A stretch of DNA of 64,000 nucleotides from Sipunculus nudus (taxonomy: Eukaryota > Annelida > Sipuncula > Golfingiida > Sipunculidae): positions 58,719,953 to 58,783,952 of the forward strand of contig CM049311.1 of the NCBI GenBank assembly GCA_026874595.1, written 5' to 3'. This document shows, one piece after another, positions 1 to 12,079 of the stretch (position 1 is its first letter; every line of letters begins with the position of its first letter). The position numbers and the translations under genes were made by a program. The notes beneath the pieces were generated by a model. The model did not search any database. It was not told the DNA's origin and saw only the letters and a program-made list of their open reading frames with translations.

Positions 1-330
1 TGGTGTCAAACTTGACTTTTATATGACCTTCCAATAATGTAAGAACTCTTTCATTTTGGGGTCTTGAGGTCAAAGGTCAAGGTCACAGGACTCACTTCTT
101 TAAAAAGATTGTGGATGCATTTTAAGTCAAACTTTTCATCCCAACCCTTCCATCTTCCACATGGCGCACCCGCCCATAGGGGAAGGTTCCTTTTGATTTT
201 GTGGTCACTAGGTCAAAGGTCAAGGTCACAGGGCCCATCCATTGACAGATAAATTTATGGAGGAAAACTCCAGTTTGTGTAGATAGGTTGGCTTCAAACT
301 GATCACAGGACCCATATTTTGAAAAAAAAA
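1..330. repeat. AGGTCA-bearing dispersed repeat, two tandem units
   Basis: AGGTCA-A-AGGTCA-AGGTCA occurs at 67-85 and again at 210-228, a 143-bp period, each within similar flanks. This type of repeat is common in bivalve genomes, as recalled. It is cut by the window edge. Confidence 0.7.
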
Positions 331-1188
331 TCATAAACCTATCCTAATAGACACATTCAGCTGAGCGTCGAGACCCTTTGGTCCCTAGTTTTATTTTTAT
401 TCTGTTTTCAAGGATCATTAAAGTTGTATGCCTGCGAGCGAGAGGGCGAGTGTGTTATATGAAGGACAGTCAGGCGGCCCCATTAAACATGTGATGTCAG
501 TAAAATTCCTCAGCGGCATTTTACCTACATACCAACCACACGCATCATCGGCCTCTCCATTGCAGAATCCTGAAACAATAATTGAAAAGTTCTTATAACT
601 TAACTTAATCCTTTCAAAAGAGCATGGTGGACAGAAAAAGTGCAGCTTCGACGTCAACTGACGGTACTGTAAATAGATTTGTGTTTACCATAAATACGCT
701 GTCAAGATACGTTGTTTAATACTCTACACACCTCCCCCTAGACTAATGGTCTGTAATGAAAAAAAATTATGACTGGCGATGCAAGTTTGAAGTTACTGAC
801 AGCGAAATTTCAAGTGCTCATGGCTAATCTATACTGAACATTATACTGGTAAATAAACTTAAAAAGGAAAAGTTCTCAGATCGATGCTTAAGCATTAAAA
901 AGACTCAATAACTGTCCTTACTTATATCTGTATCCATGCTAAAAGTGTTTATACGGTGCGGCGCTGTAAACATTAGATTTCAAACACTATAAGCACACAT
1001 ATAGTTTTCAGAATTCAAGAATCACTTAAATTTAAGAAAGTCACAAGTTCATTTTCTCAGTTTGTTTGCGTTGCTACGCACTGGTACAAACAGGGTTGTG
1101 TACTTAGGTATAACTGACATTTGTGAGTTCTCACTCACCACAACACTTTCATTAGAATCATGATCACTAACAGCACTTACCACTAGGA
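331..1188. other. Intergenic, nothing recognised
   Basis: The stretch is AT-rich. Small frames on the minus strand (about 418-657) have no recognisable domain. Confidence 0.7.
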
Positions 1189-1318
1189 ATGGGTATCAGT
1201 CAGCATATTCAGGTACAATACGTTTTGCGAAACACTTAAAGATAATCAAATACGTATTGACGATACGCTTCCTTTTTCTTTATGTATTATTTTCTGATTA
1301 ACATAATGATAAGTGCTT

Positions 1319-1364
<46 letters not shown>
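1189..1364. repeat. Dispersed repeat with (CA)n(TA)n tail, copy 1
   Basis: The sequence from about 1189 (GGGTATCAGTCAGCATATTC) through AATACGTATTGACGATACGC to the CA/TA run at 1320-1364 matches 2336-2541 closely, including the microsatellite end. Confidence 0.8.
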
Positions 1365-1365
<1 letters not shown>

Positions 1366-1912
1366 ATGTCACATTTACACACAGAGAAATATTTGGTTTG
1401 TACATAATTCATCTAATTATGTTAATTTGCTACTGTTATCATTAATTTTGAAAATTCTGGTTAATATTATGGGGTACGGGTCTGTATAAAAAAAGTGTAG
1501 TTCTCATTAACCTATGCAGTATCCCATAACACTGTGAATATTAGTTTTTTTTTTACTAAGTGATTTATAAATATAAATTATAAATATGAACACATAAAAT
1601 ATATAAATATGAATTTATATAAAAAATATACTCTTTCTCATTTTCATATCCTTATACTTTCAATTAAACTCTAAGTACCTTCAAAATATTCACTTTTGTC
1701 CAGTTTGATTTACATATTTTATCCATTCTATGTACTTCCTCTGATTTTAGTTCATATTAAATGGGATATACACATGCATGTCAACTGACACATATCTGCA
1801 GACTTAGCACACTACATGCAGACTCTTTAAGCGACCACTGGTCTGTGTCTGCAAGTACGTCTGTAGTATGAAAAAGGTTTTAGGCATGCGTAGCAGTAGC
1901 TCATGGAAGAGT

Positions 1913-1932
1913 GGGGGGGGGGGGGGGGGGGG
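1913..1932. repeat. Poly-G run
   Basis: An uninterrupted run of about 20 G. Runs of this kind recur in the window at the edges of dispersed repeats. Confidence 0.95.
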
Positions 1933-2141
1933 TAAATCAAAATATTGTTAAAATGGATCAAGGCATGATCGGTTTGATTTTAAAGCCAGCTTTTCACCTT
2001 TTACTTTCTATAGAACTTGTGAGATATATCTGGCTTACACCCCGACATAATGATAAGCTGTAGGTAAAGTTTTTATAACGCCTATGTGCTGGATGTATGA
2101 GCTTGTTCATCTACACAAGGCATGATCAGTTATCACAAAAC

Positions 2142-2320
2142 AGAAGCGGATCCAGGGCAGGGGTCCAGGGGGTCCGGACCCCCCGCCCCCTTTTTTATTC
2201 ATCCACCGCAACCTTTTTGTAAGGGTTTCAGACCAACTTTTGTGGCCGCCCCCCCCCCCCACCTTTGCGGACCTGGGGACCTTATTTTAAGTTTTGTTAT
2301 TAGTCCTTTCTCTTTGTTTC
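2142..2320 (+). mobile_element. GGATCC-type dispersed element (5' part)
   Basis: It starts AGAAGCGGATCCAGGG and continues GTCCGGACC, a C-run, AAGGGTTTCAGAC and a second C-run, the same order as in the fuller copy at 39765-39980. The right end is not visible. Confidence 0.65.
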
Positions 2321-2335
2321 TCTTGTATTTATGGT

Positions 2336-2493
2336 AGGGCTGGGTACCGGTCAGAATATTCAGGTACAATACGTACTGCGATACACTGAAAGCGATATCC
2401 AATACGTATTGACGATACGCTTCCTTTTTCTTTGTGTATTATTTTCTGATTAAACGATCTGTGAATATAAGTGCTTAAACACACACACACAGA

Positions 2494-2541
<48 letters not shown>
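2336..2541. repeat. Dispersed repeat with (CA)n(TA)n tail, copy 2
   Basis: GGCTGGGTACCGG is followed by the same AATACGTATTGACGATACGC core as copy 1 and a long TA run (2496-2541). A related third copy in opposite orientation ends GGTACAGCCCTAA at about 3440. Confidence 0.8.
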
Positions 2542-2544
<3 letters not shown>

Positions 2545-3300
2545 TCATGATGACAATTCCTTTATTTTCTGCTCCCTTACTGGACGGGTCACATGTTTGT
2601 GGCGCCATGTTGGTGGCGCCATAACCATCGAGCTCGGTATTGGCTGCATTGTTTGGTTTGGGGTTGGTAGGTATCATTTTCAAATGAATTTCCAAAACTT
2701 TCGTTTAATAAATGGTTCCTTTTCCCTTAACCGCATATACTGAGTAGCCTGTTGGGTATCAAGATCTCGATCTTGTTAACAGTCTTGCCCTCCCCCCGGC
2801 ACTACGGCCCCTTCATCATTATATTATAGCAATTTATGGGGCAGATAAACGGGTTATATTTTTATGCCATATAAACATATACCTTTGTCGCTGGGCATCT
2901 TGGAATGTGAGTACCCTAAAATACCTTCCCAATGCACTATAATATCTGATTTAATGCACATCGAGAAATTTATGAACTACTTAGAGGTAACATAATGCAT
3001 TAAAAAATGTAGGGCATGTCCTACTGAGAACACAGTTTGATTGATAAAACATGCTATGCATATTTGAATGGTAACTATATGCAGATTGAACATAAATTTC
3101 AGCAGTAACGAGGGCTGGTGGTAATTAATTCCTAAATCCTCGCTCATTCGCGTCGGCTTATTTGTCTTGGAAGCACCGACGTGACATTCCTCAACCAGGC
3201 GATTCAACGACAAGACATGTGATCAGATTTACGTCTTAAAGGCGAATATAAGAACGATAAAATAAATGTAGCATATATAAATAGTTTACAGTACTGTTCA
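2542..3300. other. Intergenic, nothing recognised
   Basis: No gene is seen. There is a small GTTGGTGGCGCC / TTGTGGCGCC duplication near 2600. Confidence 0.7.
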
Positions 3301-3443
3301 AGTCAGGGTTGTATCTACATGTATATTCATTAACAGTTATTGTGTTTCTCGATACGACGATACAACATGCATTGCATATAGGTAACCGTATCGACGTAAT
3401 GTATCGATATGTATCGATATATCGAAATATTGGTACAGCCCTA
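3301..3443 (-). repeat. Reverse-oriented member of the CAGCCCTA repeat family
   Basis: The minus-strand reading begins TTAGGGCTGTACC, like the GTAGGGCTGGGTACC at 2333. It contains repeated ATCGATA / TCGATAC steps. Confidence 0.55.
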
Positions 3444-4732
3444 ATTTTAACCATTATAAAAATGTCAAGGTATGGTTAATACAAACTTGGATCTCCCTTG
3501 CCTCTTTTGTGTGCTGTCTCCAGGCTTTTATGGGTCCCTGGAAAAGAAACAAATAAAAGTCACACATTAACACACTTGTGTAAAAGTGATTAAATTAATA
3601 CACAATATCAACTTAACTATAAACATTATAGTACTGGAATCACAAACTGGTAGAAAAGTACAGAAAATGTTGTAACAGGAAAATCTTGAGTAACATCTTT
3701 ACCTATAAGAAAGGGGGTTTAAATCAATTTACCTTTTAAGGATAGGTCTGAGGAATGTAGGTTGAATAAGGATGAAGGTGACAATGCAGTAATATTGATA
3801 TGCTGTAACTATGCCTCCATGCTTAAACGCATAGTGTTAGGAATAAGCCAATCATAACTAGCTATTAAGCTATTAAGAGTGAATCGGACTTTTTATAAAG
3901 AATTCACCAATTTGCCTGCGAGACTGACATGGAAGAAGCAACTCTTATTAAATAATAGATCGAAATTTGCTCCCACGTTGTTCCCGCTATATCGACGATG
4001 GAGCGTGAACAAAGTGGGAGCAAAATTCGACCTATTATTTGATAAGAGTAGACTAAATATTGATGATTGAGTCCGTTTTGTGTCTCAGGCCCACGTGTTG
4101 AAAACCCCAATTCAGAGTTAACTATTGCACTGATTAAGCCATTTATATTCAACATAGACTTCTCGATAACATGCATGTGTTCTTATATGGCCTTTGTATG
4201 TTAAATGATTTGTAGAACAATTTCAAGAAACGTCTGAGGAAAGAGTAATATTGTAACCATTACAGGATGTTGTGACTATGTTCTTACAGTCGTCAGGCTT
4301 GTTTAGTTTGAATCACTGAAGCCCACTGATTTTGTTTGGTGAATGTTTTGTTTGAAAGCGATCATTTTCCTTTTTACGATGGCTGGAACTTTTTCTAAAT
4401 CTACATCACCAGTATTACTATGAACTGGTAATCCTCATGGCTGCAAAAATTCCATTTCACATTACTAATAGCGTGTTAATCACCGGCCTGTATCCATGTT
4501 CCGTGTAAGTGGTCGTAAATTTGCAAAAACAGACTAATTTGGTACATTAAGTCGCTTGACAGTTAATCTCTAGACAAATAACCTCAACAGTCTTCTCATA
4601 AAAATATATATAAGCATAAATCATACCTCGTATTCCTTCCGTTTAGAACTAATATATCGGGTGACGAAAACACCGGCCGTTTAACCGTTGACCTCATTGC
4701 TCAAATACACGGCGCATGCGCGTCCTAATCAC
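3444..4732. other. Intergenic, nothing recognised
   Basis: No gene or clear repeat apart from a short inverted pair around 3945-4045 (AACTCTTATTAAATAATAGA against TCTACTCTTATCAAATAAT). Confidence 0.65.
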
Positions 4733-4881
4733 AGGTTTCATCTGGAACCCTATTATAGGTTATGGTGAAGGCAAGAACCTAAAAGTGCCAGATGGAACTA
4801 TTTCAATGAGGAAAAGGTTCTAGAAGGAACCATGTTGGTTCTTAAAAGAACCATCAAGAACCATTTGTTCTTAGAGTGTAA
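4733..4881. mobile_element. Small AGAACC-rich MITE-like repeat
   Basis: Repeated GGAACC / GAACCAT / GGTTCTT steps on both strands end in TTCTTAGAGTGTA, a layout seen in many short non-autonomous elements. Exact ends are uncertain. Confidence 0.5.
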
Positions 4882-6588
4882 AGCAAATAATAAATGTTTC
4901 ATTTAATTTAATCTTATCTGGTATCTGATATTATTCCCTGGATATATCCCTTGGATAATACTAGTCAGCTATAATCAGCCAGTCATGCGCAATTCGACTT
5001 ACAGACCAGGTATAGACGTCAAGTTTGGACCCCCTACCATGTGTTAAGGTGACTGTAGCGTGCTCTATGTACAGATCACATAAACATAACACATTAGTCG
5101 ATCACTTGTAAATGCCTACACGGGATACGTCAGACCGCTTTGGGTGTTTTCATTTGATGAAGTGGGAACCGGCTCCGTGCACCTGACGGTAAGCAAGACT
5201 TTTTTTCATTTCTTTTCTAGAGTCTCTAAGATTGTTAGTTTTCTACTTACGCTTACTGTAAGGTTTAGGTAGCCGTACCATTTAATTTATGCCGTCTATA
5301 TGCACCACACTCACGTTTTCGGAACCTTGAGAGAAAATGATGCCGGCTAAGGACAATTTAATATTAATGAAAAACATGTTGCAAATTGAGTTTAAATCAT
5401 AAATTGTAAAAGACCAAGGCCATTTTCCCTTGACCGGGTTTACATTTTTCATGGTGATTTTTTCTCATTTTTGTACATAATTTCCCAGTCCTTTCCGATT
5501 TGCTAATTTGTTTTTTTACATGAGGATTACATATATGTTACTTAACTATATCTAATGGTAATGTAACAACCCTTCACAATTTGTGCAGCTGGTCCTGTTT
5601 CGTAATGTTTGTCACGTTTCTAATGTTTAAACCAACTTCATATATATTGACCTAATGTTTTCTCATAGGAATACAACAGTAAATGCTCCCTCTTGCCTTC
5701 CTGAAAGCAGACTTTCCGTTATAATAATTCCAGTTTTATTTTTTTAATGAAACAAAGGTAACATATAACGGGTTAAATTACAAAAGTGTTGCCTGGAAGC
5801 CATTTATTCAATATCTATACCAACAGCTAAACCTATAGCTAATGAAGAAACTGACATGACTTTTAATTCTCACTAATGACCACGGAAAAATATGAAATAT
5901 CTTTTTAAATTTTAAACTTCCATCTGAATACTAGAGCTGGGCTACTCGTTTTTGCTCCAGTATTACACAAGTACGGTAAACTACTGAGTAAACATCGTGT
6001 TGGGTATCGCATCTGTATTTGAAACCAGAGTTGAAAACATTCGATTTTCAAATGCAAATGCAACAGGAAAGTGCTTTCTAAAAATATAATCACAAATATG
6101 TTTTTAAAAAAAAATGTCATGTCATAATTTTCAATAACATATTCTTCCAGTACTGATTATAGATAAAGATATCAAATAAAACATACACATTAGAAATGAA
6201 TGTCAGAAAATATGATGCTACATTTACATTGGTATACATGCATTTATAATAATAAATTTTTAACACATATGCATTTGCAGTTTATAATTTTTAATTTTGT
6301 TTATCTTGAAACATTTGCATATGTATTTGAGTCGCAGTTGAACTTACCCTAATACGCAATTAACCTACAAGTTGAGGCCGTATCGTCAGCATGTTCAGGT
6401 TAATTGTATAAAGCAGAGACCGAGGTGTATCAGACTGTGTAATTAAAGATTCCAAGTCCAATCTCTACCGAGAAGAGATATGAAACTGAATCCTGTATAA
6501 TGGGCAGGCTTACAATTTGCAATCATGTACACTGTCGTTTTAACATTATACTCTATACGAGTTTTAAAAAATATTATGTGTTTTTACA
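4882..6588. other. Intergenic, nothing recognised
   Basis: The stretch is AT-rich and I see no gene in it. Confidence 0.7.

Positions 6589-6638
<50 letters not shown>
6589..6638. repeat. (TA)n microsatellite
   Basis: About 50 bp of TA repeats, followed by a short palindromic CCCGGTATACCGGG. Confidence 0.95.
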
Positions 6639-6641
<3 letters not shown>

Positions 6642-6649
6642 TATACTAG

Positions 6650-7267
6650 CTGATAGACCCGGTATACCGGGCTTATTACCGGGGTTGGGGAGATTTATTA
6701 ACTAAGATGTGAAATGTTGGCTCATTTTTTTATTCTAAAAGTTAACAGAAAATATAGGTTTTCAGTGGGAAACTGTCTCCATAAGATATGTATAAACATT
6801 TTGGCACGACTGCAGAATAACTCACGCACCTCTCCGAGGCACAACACTTCTGTGAACAGAAAACGTTTCTATGTACAGCTGCTTGTATCTTAATTTTGCC
6901 ACTTACTTTTAAATTAAATGAATCCTTAACATCATACCGTCCGTCCGTATATACTCATAATCTGGTGGAGTGATTGATCCTGCAGTCGCTCCAATATTTT
7001 TAACATTCATTCTGTGGTTCTGTCCTCGTGGCAAGAAATTTATACCCCGGTATGTTTACCTTGATCACCTGGCCAGTGATGGTGTTGACATTGCGAACCG
7101 GAAAGAGACGCTGGGGCGTTCAGGTTTGATGATATTTGACTGGATTCTATCGTTGGACGTATAAAGATTAGGTTGATGTGAGGAACACATGAAAGATTTA
7201 TAAATGTACGTTGCAAGGAAACTGTTCCTGAAGAAAGAAACAGAAATATGCATACCTTGTAAGTAGC
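6650..7267. other. Intergenic, nothing recognised
   Basis: Small frames only. A PPRYVYLDHL-like frame at about 6970-7164 is probably chance. Confidence 0.6.
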
Positions 7268-7445
7268 AGAAGCGGACCCAACGGAATTCCATGCAGAGGG
7301 TCCGTATTCATTTTCAACCGCCGCAATGTTTTTTTTCATTGTATCAGACAAATTTTGATGCCTGAAACCCCTGACACCACCCCAGCCCACGCATGTTCCT
7401 GAAATTGAGACCTTGAATTAGGTTTTGTCATTAATCCTCCTGGGT
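7268..7445 (+). mobile_element. GGATCC-type dispersed element (degraded)
   Basis: AGAAGCGGACCC is followed by AGGGTCCG, then CCGCAATGTTTTTT, GACACCACCCC and GTCATTAATCCTCCTGGG, parallel to the copies at 2142 and 39765. Confidence 0.55.
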
Positions 7446-10400
7446 TGAACTCTCCATTTTATACGGCGAGAAACATGTGTTTTTCTCTTTTACTGACCAC
7501 GCACGTGGGCCAAATCCCTCATTGAAAGCAAAGCGTTATTCATATGAACAATAGTCCTTAGCGTTAGAGGTTAAGTGACCACGATGCACGCATTCCGGTG
7601 ATTGCCGAAGGCTGTTCGGCTGTGCTCGGTAAAAAATCGGAAAAATCACTCAAAATTATATGTATATTAAAAATTATTTATTTTCATATCGCCTATGTCA
7701 CTGCGGGGATAATAACCTTTAAAATGATGTATGGCACAATATTGTACACAGCGCGGTTTTAGAGAACATTGCGAACAAACGTGAACTGAATTCCTTTTAT
7801 AAGTATTAGAAGATAAACATGTATATATATCACCAGAACACAGAACATATTAAAAAATTGCTGCAGAAAATAACAAAGATTTCGTACAAAAGATGCGATT
7901 CTTTAACCTTGTTTCAGGTCGGGTTTAGGTAGTTTTGCAATTCCGCATGTTTAGCACTGACGTAATGAATTCAAAGCTTTTTTAATGTTTGCATTAAAGA
8001 GAAATGTCCTTGTACAGTATTAGTTAGGATTTAACCTTTTATCCTGATCTTTCGGGATATTTTCGATCACACTGGGAAGCCCGAAATGTAACTTGTTCCA
8101 AGAGATTTTGACATGATTTATTTCCAAGATGGCGGACTTGCATTCCCGAGATGTACTCCTACCGATGCATACCAGACTATATGCGGCTTCTCACATAAGA
8201 GTAAACATCTTTTCTCATTAGTGGTAATTGCTTTAAATATAAAAAACTGATTTATTGATCAAAATATTTACATTTGTCTTGTCAGTCTATTTCTATTTCT
8301 CATAAAGCAACCTTTTTTGTATTGTGTCTTGTGAAGCGTTGTTTTGATGCTTTGAAGGAATCATTAAGTGGTTAAAGTGCATGTTTCATTGTTTAAGTAG
8401 GTCGGCCAGGTCTCATCACATAACATGCTGGGGAATATCCTTGACCGTTTCAATTATAAAGAACTCTTTCAGTGTGACAGATAATTGATATATGGTATAG
8501 ATTTCGGGGAGACACGCGTTTTGAAGAGGGAGGTGCGCACTCAATAGAGATTTAAAGATGTAAGTCTTTAACAATGACCCAGCGGATAAGAATCGAGCCA
8601 ACGTTTTGCTCAGCTGTCACCCGTTAGAGGAATTATGATGCTAAAGCAATCATTGAGTAACACTGTACTTTTTCTTACAAATGGCAGTGCCCATTATAAG
8701 AGGGCTCTGAAGACCAGCTGAATTAGGGCATGACAAAAAATTATAACGAAAGAGGGAAGGTCGATCAGTTTTCAGTTTGAAATCATTTAAACAACAGAGA
8801 CACTAGGAGTGCGTTGTATGAAGGTCAGTGAACCAAATTGCTTTATCAGTGAAATAAAATTGAAGCAGCAATTACATATAATTATATTATATTGCAGTCC
8901 TTTAAGCAGTACTCGTGGCTTGATTAAGGACACATTTCCACTGTGATATCGGCCTGTACATTTTCCTGTGAGCAGGATAAATTTCGAAAACTGCTTCACT
9001 GTTTTTTTCGAACAAACACCAGAAGTTCTCGATATGGACGACCAGGGTCTACATGTTTTCGCAGGCAGGTACCAATTTATTTCAAAGAGAAGACCCTTTT
9101 CTTCGTGTTAATTCAAAAAGTGTAATAGGTGATTTGGCCCTTTTAAAAAATGTATAGAGTGTCAGCACTGTCCATGCATGGCTTGTTGATATGGTGTACC
9201 CGAAGATGCACGCCGCATGAGGACAGATACACACACATATATATGTGTACAACCAGTGGTTATTTTTCTTATCATGTTCTTCGGTCCATGCAAACACTCA
9301 TCAGCCATTGGTTCTTCACGTTATAATTAAGATATTTATATATTCTTACAACAGGAGTAGACCGCCTGTGGACGCATGTGTTTACCATTCGGAACTTACT
9401 TTTGAATATTTACCTGTGCTTGTGTCTTTATTTTATGGCCGACTTCTGTGTAAGGTGAAATAATAAAATAAATGAGCCATAGACTAGTTAGGTCATTGTG
9501 CTCAATTCTCATGATCAACTTTTTGTGATACCAGTCCGACTGATATAAATCAACCGACAGACAAAAAAAACAATACCCAGACTATTTTGTTCCACTAACT
9601 TGAACTCTCCTTTCTTACCTCTTCCTCCAGAGAAGTCTCTGTTTGCTAATTACACACCCGCCGGGATCCATTATGTATTTATCAATCGTCATTGACTGGT
9701 TTGTCTGTAACGTTACACATTTAGTTAAATACGCCCATTTGTATCGAAGGAAACTTGGAGTGCAAATTTTCCACAATGTGCCATGGTATTACCGTATTGG
9801 TATTGCTTTTGTTCTGGGGGTTGATATCGATCTGTAATACAACCATCGAATTGCTGAACCGTCACACCCATTTCTCTCAAAATAGATTAATAGATTTTAC
9901 GATTATGTAGCACTCATCCATGTTTTTCAGCATCTTTGCAATATTCCGGGTCTGGTTTTCTATAATCTTTGCGGTGGTATACATACGGTCTCTGACTGCT
10001 CTTTGCTGCCAGGCATGATGAACTTTCCGAAAATTATAGTGCCTATTAAAAACCTGCTTCTTACGCTCTCATTACAAAGATTTCCTGCATATGCGAGACC
10101 ATCCAACTGCTGTCCCACTCTGTTCTGTTTGTCAACATGGACATAAGTACTGGGTTTACTAACTGTTGATAAACAAGCTCGTACATCCGTCACAATATGG
10201 CAGGTTATTAGCTGGATTTAAAGGAACGGTATATGTCTTCAACAAATTTTAATCTGTATTTAATTGTTGTCTGTCCTAATGGGTTTGCTTTTTGCTTTTT
10301 AATTATTCTTTCAAAGCTTTGATATTTGTTTCTTATTGATATTTGTCTGTCTTTGATATCTGTCGTAAATTGGTTAGCACTTGTTTGGCATTTGTCATTC

Positions 10401-10604
10401 AGGGAATGGCATCTGTCTTAAAAGATTCGGACCTGACGGACCCGAAGGGATTTGTGTCAGTTTTCTAAATTATTCTCATCTATCTTTAGGGGATTTCGTA
10501 TATGTCTTAAATTGACTAGTCTATGCTTCTCGGAGTAAAAGAACTATCCTATCAGACTGGATTGGTTTCTTTCTTCAAGAAGTTGTACATCTGTACATCT
10601 GATG
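7446..10604. other. Intergenic, nothing recognised
   Basis: AT-rich DNA with scattered short frames. A short palindromic CACACATATATATGTGTAC lies at about 9232-9250. No gene is supported. Confidence 0.65.
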
Positions 10605-11430
10605 AATCTCCAGGTCCATCCTTGTTCCCACAGTTCATTCTCTCTTGTCCTTCTCCATGTTTCTCTGGGTATCCCTCGTGGTCTTCGATGTCCTTTCGAC
10701 GGTTCCATACGGCAAACATATCATATCCATCTCAACCTTTTCGTACCTCTGTGGTGACGGTGTCTGCTCCTATTCTTTTTCAGCCATTCTTCATTTGTGA
10801 GGTCGGAAGATGGTAAACATTCGCCTTAAACTCCTATTTGGAAAACTTCCAATTTATGACATATGTTTTTGGTCATCTTCTGCATGTTTATATCGTTCCC
10901 ACAGTCGGTACTCTCCTGGTGCACCTCCTGATGTTTTTAGTACTAAAAAACCATGACTGGCCTTTGCTTTTCTTGACCTGATCTCATGATCTGCATCCTT
11001 CATCTGTCACGGTAGAGGCAAGGTAAGTAAAGGTGCTAACCTTCTCTGGGACATCACTTGAGAACTCTACTGACAGATGTGTGCTGTTGTTGGCCTACTG
11101 AGAGCTGATGTTCAGGACTACTTTTCCAGGTCATTGTCTTGGTCGGGATGTCTTTGTGACTGGAGGAAAGTAGACCGATATCTTTTGCGAATTTTAAGGC
11201 AACTGGTTGTAACACATTTGATGCCTCTTCATTTGACCTTGGTGGTTACCTTATCGGCCAGTCCACTGCTATAATGAAGAGGAAAGGGGAGATAAATCTT
11301 CTTAGGAATGCCATAGTGCCGCATAATTTTCAATAAAGACGCCATATGGATGCTGTCCAAAGAATTTTTGAAGTGGACGAAGAAGGCGTTTATCTGTATG
11401 GGAATGAAGATCTGATCCACGCATAATTTT
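10605..11430 (-). pseudogene. Degraded non-LTR retrotransposon (LINE) reverse transcriptase, 3' part
   Basis: In broken minus-strand frames I read, in the expected order, SLDSIH...KIMRHYGIPKKI (reverse transcriptase palm region, about 11380-11300), FTYLASTVTDEG (about 11045-11000) and RETWRRTREN...GWTW (about 10670-10610). These are characteristic of endonuclease-type LINEs, where the C-terminal end typically reads G..+..W+R....E....G.TW. Several stops and frameshifts interrupt the reading, and the endonuclease part is absent. Confidence 0.75.
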
Positions 11431-12079
11431 CCCCTCCGGAATTGAGAATTTTACACCTTACAGGTGAGGGAGAGCAATGTGATACACCAAGTTATCTTTT
11501 CTTTTAATTTTGGACTTGACTAGACTGCTTATCTTCCATTCTTTGGGTGTTGTATCTGTCTTGAAGGGACATAATAAGGAGCAATATTATGCCTATTCTT
11601 TCACATTATCAGTTAAGCTTTGCTTCATACAAAAGTTTCGCAGCAAAACCAACCCAGTCTCAGTACCACAATCTCAGTACCTCGATTAAGGCTGTTTAAC
11701 GCCTTATAGCTCTGCGTGTTTGTAAACAGAGTCCGCGTGTGTCTGTTTACCATAACAAGGCCGCGTGACCGGAAGTCCGATTGTAAGACACAACACGCGA
11801 TGTTTCAACCAGCAGGAACATGTATTTCAATTTTTGGGTCAAGTCAGTCAGGGCATCCCCTGATTTGACACGCGTGGTGGTCCCGGAGACGCACCCGCTG
11901 TGTGTGTGTTGACACCTGTGATCGTGCCCGGTTCACTATTTTTGACACTCGTTAACAGGAGTAAGCAAACTGTTTCAAGTCATTATTTTGGCATTTACAA
12001 ATTTATTTCAATGGGAAGAAGCTATTTTTTGTGTTAATCCAATATGCTATAAATGTGGTTAGGGCCCCTTTAAATCTAC
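11431..12079. other. Intergenic, nothing recognised
   Basis: No gene is seen. There are some GC-richer stretches at 11720-11930 without known motifs. Confidence 0.65.

Noticed and set aside
7040-7390. 116-codon minus-strand frame
   Set aside because: It overlaps the GGATCC-type repeat and has no recognised domain.
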